NCBI GenBank assembly: GCA_021234155.1 | Contig: JAJEKV010000084.1 | Location: forward strand, 558,001-622,000 | Length of the DNA: 64,000 bases | From: Isoetes taiwanensis | Taxonomy: Eukaryota > Streptophyta > Lycopodiopsida > Isoetales > Isoetaceae | Direction: 5' to 3' | Shown: positions 19,768 to 31,344 of the stretch, piece after piece | Layout of the letters: every line of letters begins with the position of its first letter | Position numbering within the stretch: position 1 is the first letter of the stretch | Notes under the pieces: model-generated | Told to the model about the DNA's origin: nothing | What the model saw: the letters and a program-made list of their open reading frames with translations, nothing else | Database searches by the model: none | Program-made: the position numbers and the translations under genes

Positions 19768-22700
19768 CTATCTCTTTGGTGAATGGTCGCCATCTAGTCT
19801 ACCACTTCCAGATGCGTCATCAAACATTCCCATGTATTCGAAATTATGAAGCGGCTTTTCTACAGAACATGTTATCGCTGACAAGATCTTCTCAAGATTT
19901 TTGTTCAGTGCCTCCAGCTTTTTGAACTGTAGATCGAGCTCAGCAGATGCGTTTCCTGTTTTTTCTAGCAGTGCCCTAGTTTCCTGTAACCTCTCTTCGA
20001 AACTTTTCTGATCCAGAGCAACTAGTATTTGATCCATCTCACTGAGATCTGTCTCCTGAGTTATATTGATGTCCGTCATGTCTGAACTGTTTGGCTTAGG
20101 GTATAGCAATTTCTTCTTCCGCTTTTTTGGCAGGCTTTGCCATTTTCTCTATAGTTTCAAAGAAGGATCTAAGGAAACGGCATACCTTATCATCATATTC
20201 AAAGGAAACACTGTGTTTTCCTTGCATCAGACCAACTCTTGAAGCTTTTCGGTCGGCCGAGAAAAAAATCAAGAACACAACTATCCAGTGGAACCAGTTC
20301 CTTCACCATGTAGTAAATATATGATGTTTTTGCCTGGCTCTTATGGCGAAGTCGCCATCTATTGCTGCCCAAGAGAACTTGGGTTTACCTATAAAATACT
20401 CCAAATATTTTTTCTTTGTTTTTATATCCACCTCTTCGTCACCATTAATGGATATTTCAGAGGGGGCGTGCTTTTCGGTACATTGGTCACTTGAATCAGC
20501 CGTAGCTCCAGTTTCGGCTTCACAGGCAATACACGAGCCTCACTTCTGTTTATCGTGACATAGGTCACGTGATACTGGAACTCTTGATATTTTTCTTGCT
20601 CTCCTAGCCTTGTTCTTCGTAAGCCCCAAGGGAAACATGAGAACTACCTTGAATCTGACTTTGACTATACATGCAGTTTGGCAAATGGGCGGATCTGAGG
20701 AACATGATGATATGATAAACTTTAGCTTTTGTCATGCATGCAATCCTGCTAAATAAATCTACGTATTTTTCCACTTCCCATAGCGTCGTGAAACTACGCG
20801 TGTCAATAAAAATCATTGTGGCATTCTCAGACACCGGTGCAAAAACAGAAATACCAGATTTGGTGACATGGTGCACGATGTTCCTCTTCTCTTTCAGTTT
20901 TCTTGCCTCTTCTGACTTTATAATGGCCATAATAGCTTCCAAAAAAGCACTGGGGAATTGCCTTGCACTGAGTCTTTATTATAGTTGGCTTTAATATAAT
21001 CAAAATTTGTGTCAGCTATATCCAGCAATCGTTGCTCAGAAAGATCTGGAAAACATGCAGCTAACTCCTCAAACCTTCTGTATTCCTTCTCTGATATACA
21101 ATTGACGTAGGACAACACTTCACGATGCATCAGTGACAGCGTTCTGATGTCTAGCGCCCTCTGTCGGCAATCAAAGCGGCTTGTATAACCGGATTGAACT
21201 TTCAGAAAGACTTTGCCTTCAAGAATTTCGTCCATCAGTTGGCTGACCTCGGCATCATTAATTCCTCGAAGGTATCTTAGAAAAGTTTTGTTAAAGAATT
21301 CCTTAGAAGGCTTATCTGACAGTTCCCCATTATCATCAGCTAGCTTACGCGCTGCCCACTTGTTAACAACAGAAATAAGTTTGGACCATGATTCTTTTTG
21401 CATGAAAAGGAATTGCTTTTCATCCTTAAGTTCTTTAACCTTCAAGGTCGTTGTAGCTACATCGACAAAATCCTGTAAACAACAGCTGGTCAGGACCGCA
21501 ACGACAATCTTCTTTAGCTGAAAATAAGAATTAACATTCCAAGTGAATGATACTATAGTGCCTATTGGGCCTTGTGGAGGGCATCCATAAGCCTTGTGAT
21601 GATTCCTTAATTGCTGGAGTTTTTCAATTAGTGGCTCCTTATATACTGTATCCGCGATAACGTCATTGCACTGTATGGATAACTGAATATACTCATTGGA
21701 GAGATTTCTATTTTGCACCCGCTTCTTCACTTTGCATAAGCTTAGCAAATTCCAGCCGTTGCTCGGAGAACAAAGAATTTGTGCAGCAAAAATACTGTGA
21801 TCACTAGAAATAATATAAAATTTCTTGTTCAAGAGCTCCTCAGGATGGGACCAGGTGATCAATCTCATGCATTGGTGTTCCATCAATTAATAGGCATTAT
21901 ATACAGACGGTCTAATTATAGAGAGAAATATGCAATAAAACTTACCTTGTCACTGGGTCAAATGGGATGACATCGGCAGGCGTGAGAACCTCCGTTGGGC
22001 ACCTTTTTGAAGCTCTTGATTAACGTTTATACATGATCATTAGATCGAATCCTATGAGTTAGATTTGCGGGGCTGTCTCATAATAAAAAATGCTGATCTT
22101 CTGGAACCAATTCACTCCCATAGGATAAAATCTTTTAAATTCTTCTAGTTTAGAGGCGGTCTGTTCATTGCACTTTATGGATAACTGAATATACTCATTG
22201 GAGAGATTTCTATTTTGCACCCGCTTCTTCACTTTGCATAAGCTTAGCAAATTCCAGCCGTTGCTCGGAGAACAAAGAATTTGTGCAGCAAAAATATTGT
22301 GATTACTAGAAATAATATAAAATTTCTTGTTCAAGAGCTCCTCAGGATGGGACCAAGTGATCAATCTCCTGCATTGGTGTTCCATCAATTAATAGGCATT
22401 ATATACAGGCGGTCTAATTATAGAGAGAAATATGCAATAAAACTTACCTTGTCACTGGGTCAAATGGGATGACATCGGCAGGCGTGAGAACCTCCGTTGG
22501 GCACCTTTTGAAGCTCTTGATTAACGTTTATACATGATCATTAGATCGAACCCTATGAGTTAGATTTGCGGGGCTGTCTCATAATAAAAAATGCTGATCT
22601 TCTGGAACCAATTCACTCCCATAGGATAAAATCTTTTAAATTCTTCTAGTTTAGAGGCGGTCTGTTCAGCAAGCTTCTTTTTTCCATCTGGATTTGAAGT

Positions 22701-23404
22701 AGATGGCCAAGTCAACATAGAAGTCGTAGCTACAGGGTTGGTGGATGAGGTGGGAGTAGACGAAGTAGAGGGCTGCCTTGTCTCTTCAGTATTTAAGTTT
22801 CGAAGCTTAATCTTGAAGGTACTTATATTTCTTGGCAGAGGTGCTTCATGTGCATCCGAGTCTTTCACTGGAAGAGGCAAAAGCATATTTTGACCTGAGG
22901 GATCGACAATGGCAGATCCACCTGGATTTGTATTCTGTACAGGCTGAGACGACATTAAGGATTCTTTTGGAGTCGGTGGTTCACCTGCAACAGCTAATGG
23001 GACCTCAACTTTTTTCTTGGCAACGGTTAACCAGTTCGTGTCCATCCAGAAAGGCAATTTGTTGTCTTTTGTAGCCTTCAATGCAATGGAAGGAGGTTTC
23101 TTATCAGCCGAAAGACCCTTTCTGCACATGCTGAAGCCAACTAGTATATCTTATATCTCTGTTGCACTTTATCCCAGACAAGCTCAACGAATCATAAGAT
23201 AGCAGGTTCCAACTATATCCTTTGGCACTTGTAGGTACCCCCTTGCCACTAGCGGGCTTATTCGCCTTGCTTGCAGTCATGATAGAAGGATCATAGTTTT
23301 TCCAGCGCAAAACATACTCCACAAATTGAAGTTGCTGTGTATCCTCCACGCTGCATATGATTGCATCTTGGACATTATTCTTTGTGCCTTCCCACATAGT
23401 GACT
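19768..23404 (-). pseudogene. Degenerate multi-exon gene, unknown family
   Basis: Not recognised. Minus-strand coding pieces run in order. First is 23404-23150 (MDIIVTMWEGTKN, FVEYVLRWKNYD), then a one-base frameshift into 23129-22563 (GLSADKKPP, PFWMDTNWL, a Ser/Thr/Pro-rich stretch, FYPMGVNWFQKISIF). Next is a short exon ending 22448 (LTPADVIPFDPVT, donor AAG|GTAAGT), spliced to 22368 (RLITWSHPEELLNKKFYIISS). A duplicated version of the last three parts follows. The body at 21640-20918 (DFVDVATTTLKV, RYLRGINDAEVSQLMDEILEG) frameshifts into 20942-20604 (KSGISVFAPVSENATMIFIDT). The C-terminus at 20278-19768 frameshifts at an A6 run and gives KKRKKKL, a possible nuclear signal, and a coiled coil. 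The breaks are mostly single bases at homopolymers, so some may be sequencing errors. It could be a transposon gene. Confidence 0.45.
21664..22667. repeat. 502-bp tandem duplication inside the unknown gene
   Basis: 21664-22165 and 22166-22667 are nearly identical. Each unit contains an exon (VNWFQKISIFYYETAPQI), a small exon (DVIPFDPVT), a 79-bp intron and another exon (WSHPEELLNKKFYIIS). The junction joins the exons in frame (LSIKCN-EQTASKL), so the duplication repeats coding exons without breaking the frame at that point. Confidence 0.85.
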
Positions 23405-23654
23405 ATTATGTCCATCTGCTCAAAATCTTCTGGGCCCTTTCAGTTGGTCACAAAGAGACACGTGTCTTTCCGGCAGTCTCCTGCCACATGTGGTTTGGCC
23501 TGGCTATTTCCATGCACCATTTTCGACTTCTATTAGGAGTTATGATGCGCATGGGTTCCACGTTGGGCCGCGGAAAAGTTCCAGTGCTGCAAGTAAAATA
23601 TAAAACTGATAAGTTAAACCATTCACTGCTCAAAGACATGGCAAAGTGCACACA

Positions 23655-24035
23655 AGGAACGCGGCCGCGATCTTTATCAGTAGACAGAGAGAAACATTAT
23701 TAACTAGACATTATTTGAGGTTTAGGAGAATGTGTTCGCAAGGATCGTGGCCGCGATTCTTGTTAGCAAGTAGACAGATAACTAGACATTATTTGAGGTT
23801 TAGGAGAATGTGTTCGCAAGGATCGCGGCCGCGATTCTTGTGAGCAAGTAGATGAACTAGACATTATGTAGTGTTTAGGTTAATGTGCTCAAAAGGATCG
23901 TGCCAGCGATTATTGTGAGGAATATATTGAAACTATTTTGTATTTATTAGTGAAATGGATCGCGACCACGATTCTTACAAGCATTACGACTGTAAAAATA
24001 AAGAAATACTGCTCGAGAACATCGTGGCCATGATC
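23655..24035. repeat. Decaying tandem repeat, about 60-80 bp units with palindromic GC core
   Basis: Four to six units. Three carry AACTAGACATTAT (23702, 23780, 23855), spaced 78 and 75 bp. Each unit has a core related to the perfect palindrome ATCGCGGCCGCGAT, at about 23660, 23743, 23822, 23896, 23957 and 24020. The core decays outward to ATCGTGGCCATGAT-like forms. The core contains a NotI site in two units. Confidence 0.75.
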
Positions 24036-24630
24036 CTATCGAGCTTATAGACTGCTAAAAAAAGCATAACCAATGCTAGAACGACAGCACTGGTCGTGAA
24101 AAGCGCGGAAAATACCTTCCTTTAATGCGGCTGCGAGACATGGCGGTGGTCGAAGGCGCTCAAAGTTTTCTGTCGAGCTCGTAAATTGGATCGCAAAGGA
24201 GCCGAGTTTTGGAATTTTCGTGAATTTATAGGATGGGGGTCATTAATGGCCCACCATAATGACGGCCAGAAAATCGAATTCATGAAATAATAAATTCGTA
24301 GTATGAATAAATTCGGGTCCGGAATATTCTTAGAAATGCCAGATTTGCAATTTTCATTCTCTGTAAGGACGCCACCATTAAGTTCAAAATTTTGTACTGT
24401 GGGCCGGGGGAAAGGACTATAATAGTCATGGCCTGTGAGTTTAAATGAGAAAATGACAGACACAATATGGCATGGGACGCGTTGAAGGACAACATAATAC
24501 TCATGGCATGCGAGTTAAATGAAACAATGACAATCAGAATATGGCATGGAAAAGCCCCGCCGAAATCACCAGAATTTGAAATTCAAACTCAATTCACCCA
24601 TCTACACGGTCACACCAGCCATTCATTCTA

Positions 24631-24873
24631 ATGCCAACAATATCTACTGGAGCACATAAGGTTGTGAAGCATATGGGTGCCTTACGATCATCCATTGCGA
24701 AGTACATGATGCAGTGGGCAAATATATCTCATGGTGGTATGAACTCGTGGTCTAATGCATACATGAATGAGGTTATTGACTACTGGTCGAATCTAATGCA
24801 TGCACTTGGACAGGTCCCACCGGCCTCCAGGAAATTAGAGACTTTTGGCCTCTCACTAGACAGTCCGTGCTAA
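24631..24873 (+). CDS. Short hypothetical ORF, unknown
   Basis: An 80-codon frame (MPTISTGAHKVVKHMGALRS) with normal-looking amino acid composition (KYMMQWANISHGG, DYWSNLMHALGQV). I do not recognise it. It lies directly upstream of the BAH-like remnant on the same strand and may be part of the same dead gene or transposon. Confidence 0.3.
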   Translation: MPTISTGAHKVVKHMGALRSSIAKYMMQWANISHGGMNSWSNAYMNEVIDYWSNLMHALGQVPPASRKLETFGLSLDSPC

Positions 24874-25268
24874 TGGAGCCTGAGTCAGTAATGCTCGACG
24901 AGTACACAACACGTCCGCACTATGTCGGCCCTGCAAAGGATAAACCACAGAACCCAGTTGAAACATTCGACCCATACTAGGATGTCAAGAAAGGTATGCT
25001 CTTGCTCCTTAGACCAGGAGACTCATCTCTTGCATGGATGGCCTTTGCTGAAGAGGACCATGTACAAGACCCTACTCTTCCCCACTACGAAGAGGTGTTT
25101 GTGTCTTGGTGGGAGCCGATAGCAAGAAAAGGTACTGCTTATGCACAACAGTATAGGGTTTGCAGGCATAAAAGATGGAGGCCAAATCCAAACGACAGGC
25201 CCCGTTACCAACATCTCAAAACCATAGACTATAGTTGGTCCGTCAAGGACAAGCCACATACGTTGTGA
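24872..25268 (+). pseudogene. Unknown ORF with BAH-like or transposon-type domain, one TAG stop
   Basis: From ATG 24872 the frame reads MEPESVMLDEYTTRPHYVG up to a TAG at 24978-24980. It then continues in the same frame with DVKKGMLLLLRPGDSSLAWMA, HYEEVFVSWWEPIARKG and RPRYQHLKTIDYSW to the stop at 25268. The pattern 'G-M-ball-LLRPGDSSxAWMAxA ... VSWWEP' recalls small BAH-like modules in plant transposon proteins. That is a resemblance, not an identification. Confidence 0.35.
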
Positions 25269-25269
25269 T

Positions 25270-26353
25270 ATCTGCAAGTGTAGTGGCTCAGTTACAGGAA
25301 TTACTGGCCAAAGAGGCCACAGAGGACGGAGAAGAAACTTGAGTCTTCAAGGTACATTAAAGTAGTTGCTATTCATTACTCTCTGCATTTTTCAGATTAA
25401 TACAAGAGCTCTTATACATTACTATATCTTATATGCCAGAACGCCACTAGATTATATATTGCTGAATAGGTGATACAAACACCTAAAGCACACAATAATC
25501 ACCACAGTTACTCGTCGTGACCACGCAAGCATATGGAGTTAATCTCATAGGCGTAGCTTTCATGAAGCCATATGAGATGAAAACATGTGGTAACTGAGGA
25601 AATCCATCTCACGGCGATTAGCTATGGACTGCAAGTATGGATCAAGCAGGATGCCTCTCTGAATGCATTTATGCAGATCATTGTAAGTCATAGAGCAACT
25701 GATGGTTTCGATATCTGTCGCTGGAGCAGGCGACAATGCTCTATCGCTAGCAGATCCTGAACGCCGAAACATTATAACTGAATGCCTCCTTCACTCAAGT
25801 GCGGATATATTTATACCCTTGAATAATAGTATATTTATAATGGTGTATATATCTACCATCAATAATAGTGGTCACGTAATACTTGGGTGGCAATTAATAA
25901 TTTTGATGGATACTCGTGCTTTAAAAGTACATGCTCGGCTGGCTTCAAACACCGACTATCCTGTCTTAGTCAAGAGAGCGATGGCACTTGACATCTTCGA
26001 CTTATTTGTGGCCCTAACCGGCCGGGGAAGATTGGCGTGGCTTGCGGCCTACGTCCGACCCATGAGTAGAAGACTTGGTGCAAGCCTTGCAGGGCGGGAC
26101 GTCAACCAACATCCTCAGGAACTTGGGACGCTCGGTAGGAACGGCCCAAGTTAAGAAGTTTCTTGAGGATAACCCATCCTACCGGCGATTTCAAGAATAG
26201 TTACTCTTGATCCCGGAGGCTTTGTATTAAGATATTATATAATATAAATATAATTTCTTTTGCACTTTAAATGTTTTGTTGATGTATTTTGTTCCACAAC
26301 TATACCAACAAACACATATAATCTGAAGAACAAATAAAACTAACATAAAGGCC
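25270..26353. other. No gene recognised
   Basis: A 150-codon plus-strand frame at 25702-26154 has no recognisable motif. The segment precedes a Ty3-type gag and might include its LTR or leader, but I found no LTR ends. Confidence 0.4.
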
Positions 26354-27158
26354 ATGATGCGACTTGTGTATGCAGCTAGAGGCCCGGGGCTCGAGGGGAA
26401 CAACAACGAGACCGTGGGGAAGAAACGGACTCCTTGGGCCACACACCCAAGAAGGAACCTGTATGAGGCGTTTGGTGCCATGTCTCCCGAGGAAGAAATG
26501 TCTCAGATGAGAACGGACCTTGAGCAAATAAAGGCCTTCTTGGCAGCCCAAGGAGGAGTTGTTCCAGATGGCAGTGTCCAGTTGCCCGAAGCACCACCTC
26601 AGAATACGAAGAAGGACAAGAGGAAGAGCAAGAGAAGGAGGTCCCCCAGTACGGAATCCTCTGACTCAAGTTCGGATTCGGACTCGACTCAGGCGGCGGT
26701 CGCAGAAACGAAGGGCGAGCAGAACCCAAGGAACCACGAGGACCTCGGACTACCAGAAGAAGGTAGACTCAACATTGGGAAATGTATGGAAGGCCAGGAA
26801 GCTCGAGCAATTCTCAGGCGAGAACAGGTCAGGCATGGAAGCAGTGGCTTGGCTCGATGAGATGAGTGAGTATGGTAACGCCTATGGAATGAAGGACAAG
26901 GACAAAGGCAGGGTGGCAACAGCCAACCTTAAAGGAGCAGCACGCATTTGGTGGAAGGGTTATGCCAAGGCCCATGGCTTAAGCAGGGATGGTTGCAGGT
27001 TCAAAAAGTTTGCCAAGGCTTTCAAGCGCTATTACGTCCCAAGGGAACACAAGTCCAACATGATGCAGCAGTTCTACAGGTTGCAGCAAGGAAACAAATC
27101 AGTCCAGAAATATACAGAGGAATTCATGAGACTATGGCTTTATGTGCCGAAATGGTGA
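26354..27158 (+). pseudogene. Ty3-type retrotransposon gag, frameshifted and truncated
   Basis: The first frame (26354-26770) gives the N-terminus MMRLVYAARG, a coiled region around MSPEEEMSQMRTDLEQIKAFL and a basic/Ser-Asp stretch. A single frameshift near 26770 leads into a second frame with KLEQFSGENRSGMEAVAWLDE, GAARIWWKGYA and RYYVPREHKSNMMQQFYRLQQG. The last is the typical Retrotrans_gag core (W, then F..F...Y/F, then L..L.QG..SV). It stops abruptly after EEFMRLWLYV, where minus-strand integrase sequence of a different element begins. The nucleocapsid, protease and pol of this element are absent. Confidence 0.8.
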
Positions 27159-27567
27159 TGTTGCAGGGAATAAAATGAGCCATCTTAAAGAAACGATCAA
27201 CAACAACCATGATGGCATCATAATCCCGAGAGAGTGGCAACTCCCGAATAAAGTCTATAGAAATACTCTTTCAAGGTCCATCTGGTACTGGCAGTAGCTG
27301 AAGAAGGCTATAAGGAAGATGCTTTGGAACTTTCGCTCGACAGTAGATGTCATATGATCGAATAAAAGCTTTAATAGAGCGACAAAGCCCAGGCCACCAA
27401 TACTTTCGACTAATAAGTTCAAGAGTCTTGGCTACTCCAAAGTGTCCGACCATAGGTGAATCATGGCAAGCCTGGACAACCCAAAGCCTAGAAGCACCGT
27501 CTGGCATATACAGAAGCCCATAACGGAATAGGAGCCCATCTCGAACTTCAAAACGATCATAGTCCAT
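27150..27567 (-). pseudogene. Ty3-type integrase N-terminus, tandem copy 1
   Basis: HHCC zinc-binding domain (HDSPMVGHFGVAKTLELI, YWWPGL, YDIYCRAK), followed after a TGG to TGA change by the start of the catalytic core (SISIDFIRELPLS, DAIMVVVDRF, MAHFIPC). The remaining DDE core and any chromodomain are lost at the junction with the opposite-strand gag near 27150. Confidence 0.85.
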
Positions 27568-27770
27568 TGCATTTGCTGAGAAGATGATGTAGAGCCAAGG
27601 TGTGAGAATGCATCTTTGGCCACTGGATCGAAGGGCATAGATGCTCGAACAAACTCCAACAAAGATGTATCACGAGACCTCTCGAATAAAGTGAGAACTA
27701 TAAGCTGGAACCGATTAGGACCTAGAATAACCTGTGATTGCTGATTAAATGCAGGATCCCCTGGCTTGAG

Positions 27771-28062
27771 TTAGGAGCATCGAGACAAGGCATCAGGCTT
27801 CCCTTGGAGGGGTCTCAGACGGTACTTGATCACAAAGTCAATGCGAGATGGTACTTGAGTATGCCACCGGGCCTGGCAACGGTTGAGCACTCGAACAGAT
27901 GAAAAATATTCTAGATTTTGATGATCTGTATAGGTTGTGACCTTATAAGAAGATCCCTCTAGGAAACGTCTCCACTCCTTAAAAGAATCAACTATCGCCA
28001 ACAACTCCTTGTTATAAATGGGATAGTTGATTTCAGTGACTTGAAACTTCCGCGAAAGTGAT
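27771..28062 (-). pseudogene. Ty3-type RNase H, tandem copy 1
   Basis: Contains ELLAIVDSFKEWRRFLEG, VTTYTDHQNLEYF, LNRCQARW and GKPDALSR, the standard Ty3 RNase H blocks, including the TDH Asp and the DALSR end. Upstream residues are frameshifted near 28030-28060, where copy 2 is intact. Confidence 0.85.
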
Positions 28063-28067
28063 GGGCG

Positions 28068-28549
28068 TCAAATGCAATTCATGGTCATTCCCCTCTCACA
28101 TGACGGGGATACCACCAAAAGCAAAATTAGAAGCATCTGCCCGACAACCCTATGGCAAAGGATCTGCATGAGCACGACGTCGTGGTGAAAGCATGCTTGA
28201 ATGTAACGGCGCGGTTCGGCTTCCACACTCCATTCAAATGGCATGTCCTTAACCGTGAGGCATGTCAAAGGAAGGGCAATCTCCGAATAATCCCAAATGA
28301 AAGACCGATAAAAATTGGCAAATCCAAGAAAACACTGAACATCTCGAATGGATGAAGGTGCCAGAATAGTGCTGACCTTTTTGGGATCCATAGAAACTCC
28401 ATGTGGAGTGATATAATAGCCAAGGAACTCCGCATTATCATGTTCGAACTGACACTTCTCAAGTTTGGCATATAACTCGTGCTCACGAAGCTTCTAGAGG
28501 ACCTGTCGAACATGTCTCTCATGTTCGACAGGTTGATTCTTTGCTCCAT
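28068..28549 (-). pseudogene. Ty3-type reverse transcriptase C-terminal part, tandem copy 1
   Basis: Reads VEHERHVRQVL, then TAG where the family has Gln (28494-28496), then KLREHELYAKLEKCQFE, FLGYYITPHGVSMDPKKV, CFLGFANFYRSFI and MPFEWS. The tract ends at 28549, where an inserted retroposon interrupts the RT. The catalytic part lies at 30046-30390. Confidence 0.85.
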
Positions 28550-30045
28550 AGACCGGCTGGTTCATCTGCCTTAACAGCTCTGCGTGACCTTAGGGAATTC
28601 TGCGTGACCTGTAAGGTCTTGGTACGATCCTGCCTAGCACAATATATCTGCACAAGGGCCAGCATCAAGCCACCCGATCCTGCAAAGAGGAATTTTGTGA
28701 CATCACCGACTCCTTCTCTCTTAGCATCAGGTTTTGTTTATTGCTCTTATTGTTCTTACTGTTCTTGCTATTTGCGGCTGTTTGCCCACTGCTTACCCAT
28801 CGCCCCTAGCCATGACGCGCAAAGCTAAGGATATGGCAAGGAAGGCAGCAAAGGCTGCACCCTGCCAGCCCCCTACCCCTACACCCACGGTTTCTGCAGA
28901 TGCATCCCCGGTCTCCTGCAATCCGACCACATCACAGTCCCCCTTGCTTACAATTCAATCCAGGATGCAATCGGTGCAGTGCGGAGTTACGATTCTGAAA
29001 AATTCATGCGGCTCCCTCTAGAGCGGTTGGGCACGAGTTCTAGAAATAATGGAGCACCTAATGAAAGAATACATAGGTCATCTTTGCTTGCTCCCCTTTG
29101 CCACCCGGACGGATCGGCACACATCTTTACGGCTTCGGATGCCATGATCTGGTGAGGCACTCGCGAGGTACATCCGACCATAGCCATGTCCACGGTGGAG
29201 TGCGATGTCGCGCCCATACGGTGGCGATGGCGATTACGAGAGGCCCCCATCCCAGAATCGAATGTTGGATGCAAGATGCGGCTCGGGGAGCATGCAGGGA
29301 ACCCGGCAAAGCGTCCGATAGCACATTGAATGTTGGATCACGGGATGCAACTTCGGGGAGCATGCACAGCACCCGGCAAGCAGTCCAGATAGCACATGGA
29401 ACCCATGTATGGGCGATGCACAGGCGGGATCGTTCCCTCAATTTGCGTCTAGTAGGTGTCCCAGACATAGCCTCCTATTCGGATAGCGAGACTGCTGCAC
29501 ATTTTTTCACGGATATTATGCGCATCCATAGTCCAGGAACTTTTACAGCGTGCCGAGTAGGTGCTTATCGGCCCGACCGGCCACGCCATCTTCTAATCTG
29601 ATTTTTCGGCGTCCGGGGACGGCTATATGTGCTTTCTGACATGGAAGTCACCTCAAGGGCACTCCCTTTTCGGTCCAGGAAGATCTTTCCCCAGTTCAAT
29701 TAACTCGGCGGCGTGATGAGTTATGCAAGGTTCGAGATGCGAGGCTTCAAAGAAAATGGGCAGTCTATCGGGGAGGTGGCGCACTTATTCTTGATCAGTG
29801 GCCTCAGAACCCCTGGGTAGGTTACGTCTAATCGCACCAGGGGATATGTCCAGTCACTTCTGCTCGACTCGAGTTTTGCTCTGTTCTTAAGACCTTTGGC
29901 ATTGTGTTTGTCTTGCTTGTATTCCATTGTCTATAATGTTTTACGTGATTCGGGCTTATGCCCTCCCATACGTATTAGGTCCCATAACCCGATTGGGTTT
30001 TCGCGGACGATAAAATCTTTATCTATCTTATCTATCTTTGAGAGT
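28550..30045 (+). mobile_element. Retroposon inserted in the RT gene, with (TATC)n tail (copy 1)
   Basis: A 1.5-kb plus-strand insertion separates RT sequence ending SLDDLIYSKTLK (30046 side) from VEHERHVRQVL (28549 side). A short open frame MTRKAKDMARKAAKAAPC starts near 28812. The 3' end has hairpins GGGCTTATGCCC (29952-29963) and AACCC-GATT-GGGTT (29986-29999), then CGCGGACGATAAAATC and TATC repeats to about 30037. That is a LINE/SINE-type tail. No RT motif is visible, so it is non-autonomous or heavily truncated. The second tandem copy holds the same insertion at 32120-33600. Confidence 0.7.
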
Positions 30046-30766
30046 TTTAGAATAAATAAGATCATCCAAAGAGATGATAACAGAAGTGTCTAAGAACTCC
30101 CATAAGACATCATTGGCCATATGCTAGAATACTGTTGGAGCATTGGTAAGCTCAAATGGCATAACTGTGTACTCAAAGTGCTCATATCGGGGTACGAAAA
30201 GCTGTTTTCCACTCATCACCTTCCCGTGATTCGGATAAGATTGTAGGTACCCCAAAGGTCAATCTTAAGTAAAATAATGCGCATCTTGGAGTTGCTTCAA
30301 TTATGGGATCGAGGAGGAAGGGATATCGATTTAAGCAACTTTGTGATTCTATTGACGTCCACGATAATCAACGACCGGGCAGAATTATCCTTAGTTAGGC
30401 ACTCCAGCAGGGGACTGAGAATGTTGAATGAAACCAATGCCTAGATTCTCTTCAATGTAATCCCACAAAACCTTCAACTCAGCGGGAGATAGACCATATA
30501 TCGGACTATATGGTGGCATTGTGTGGGGCTGCAAATAGTCGATCGGACAATCATATGGACAATGCTTTGAAAGCTTTCTGGTCTTGACGTTGTCAAAAAC
30601 ATCAGAGAAGTTGTCATATTTATCTGGGAGCATTGGAGCGGACTTCACCTGTGCAGAGCTAGCCGACGGATGGACCTGGATTGCAAATACTGAATTTGGA
30701 TCTTGCCTTCCAGATTTAATAAACTTGTGAAGTGAAATCTTTGAGATACAAAACAAATGATCAACA
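30046..30766 (-). pseudogene. Ty3-type reverse transcriptase N-terminal and catalytic part, tandem copy 1
   Basis: The ORF at 30766-30391 carries LPDKYDNFSDVFDNV, DCPIDYLQP, YSPIYGLSPAELK and ENLGIGFIQHSQSPAG, the start of the Ty3 RT. Frameshifted pieces further on give [20 protein letters not shown] and ANDVLWEFLDTSVI, with SLDD in place of YLDD. A TAG at 30124-30126 stands where the family has Gln (VFQHMAN). The frame is broken several times. Confidence 0.85.
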
Positions 30767-30844
30767 ACGATCAACAACAACCATGATGGCATCATAATCC
30801 CGAGAGAGTGGCAACTCCCGAATAAAGTCTATAGAAATACTCTT

Positions 30845-31141
30845 TCAAGGTCCATCTGGTACTGGCAGTAGCTGAAGAAGGCTATAAGGAAGATGCTTTG
30901 GAACTTTCGCTCGACAGTAGATGTCATATGATCGAATAAAAGCTTTAATAGAGCGACAAAGCCCAGGCCACCAATACTTTCGACTAATAAGTTCAAGAGT
31001 CTTGGCTACTCCAAAGTGTCCGACCATAGGTGAATCATGGCAAGCCTGGACAACCCAAAGCCTAGAAGCACCGTCTGGCATATCCGAAAGCCCATAACGG
31101 AATAGGAGCCCATCTCGAACTTCAAAACGATCATAGTCCAT
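30845..31141 (-). pseudogene. Ty3-type integrase zinc-binding domain, tandem copy 2
   Basis: Nearly identical to the copy at 27271-27567, with SDMPDGA in place of LYMPDGA. It is cut at the duplication junction shortly after DAIMVVVDR. Confidence 0.85.
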
Positions 31142-31344
31142 TGCATTTGCTGAGAAGATGATGTAGAGCCAAGGTGTGAGAATGCATCTTTGGCCACTGG
31201 ATCGAAGGGCATAGATGCTCGAACAAACTCCAACAAAGATGTATCACGAGACCTCTCGAATAAAGTGAGAACTATAAGCTGGAACCGATTAGGACCTAGA
31301 ATAACCTGTGATTGCTGATTAAATGCAGGATCCCCTGGCTTGAG

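Noticed and set aside
23655-24035. CRISPR array
   Set aside because: Units are contiguous decaying repeats without unique spacers, in a plant genome.
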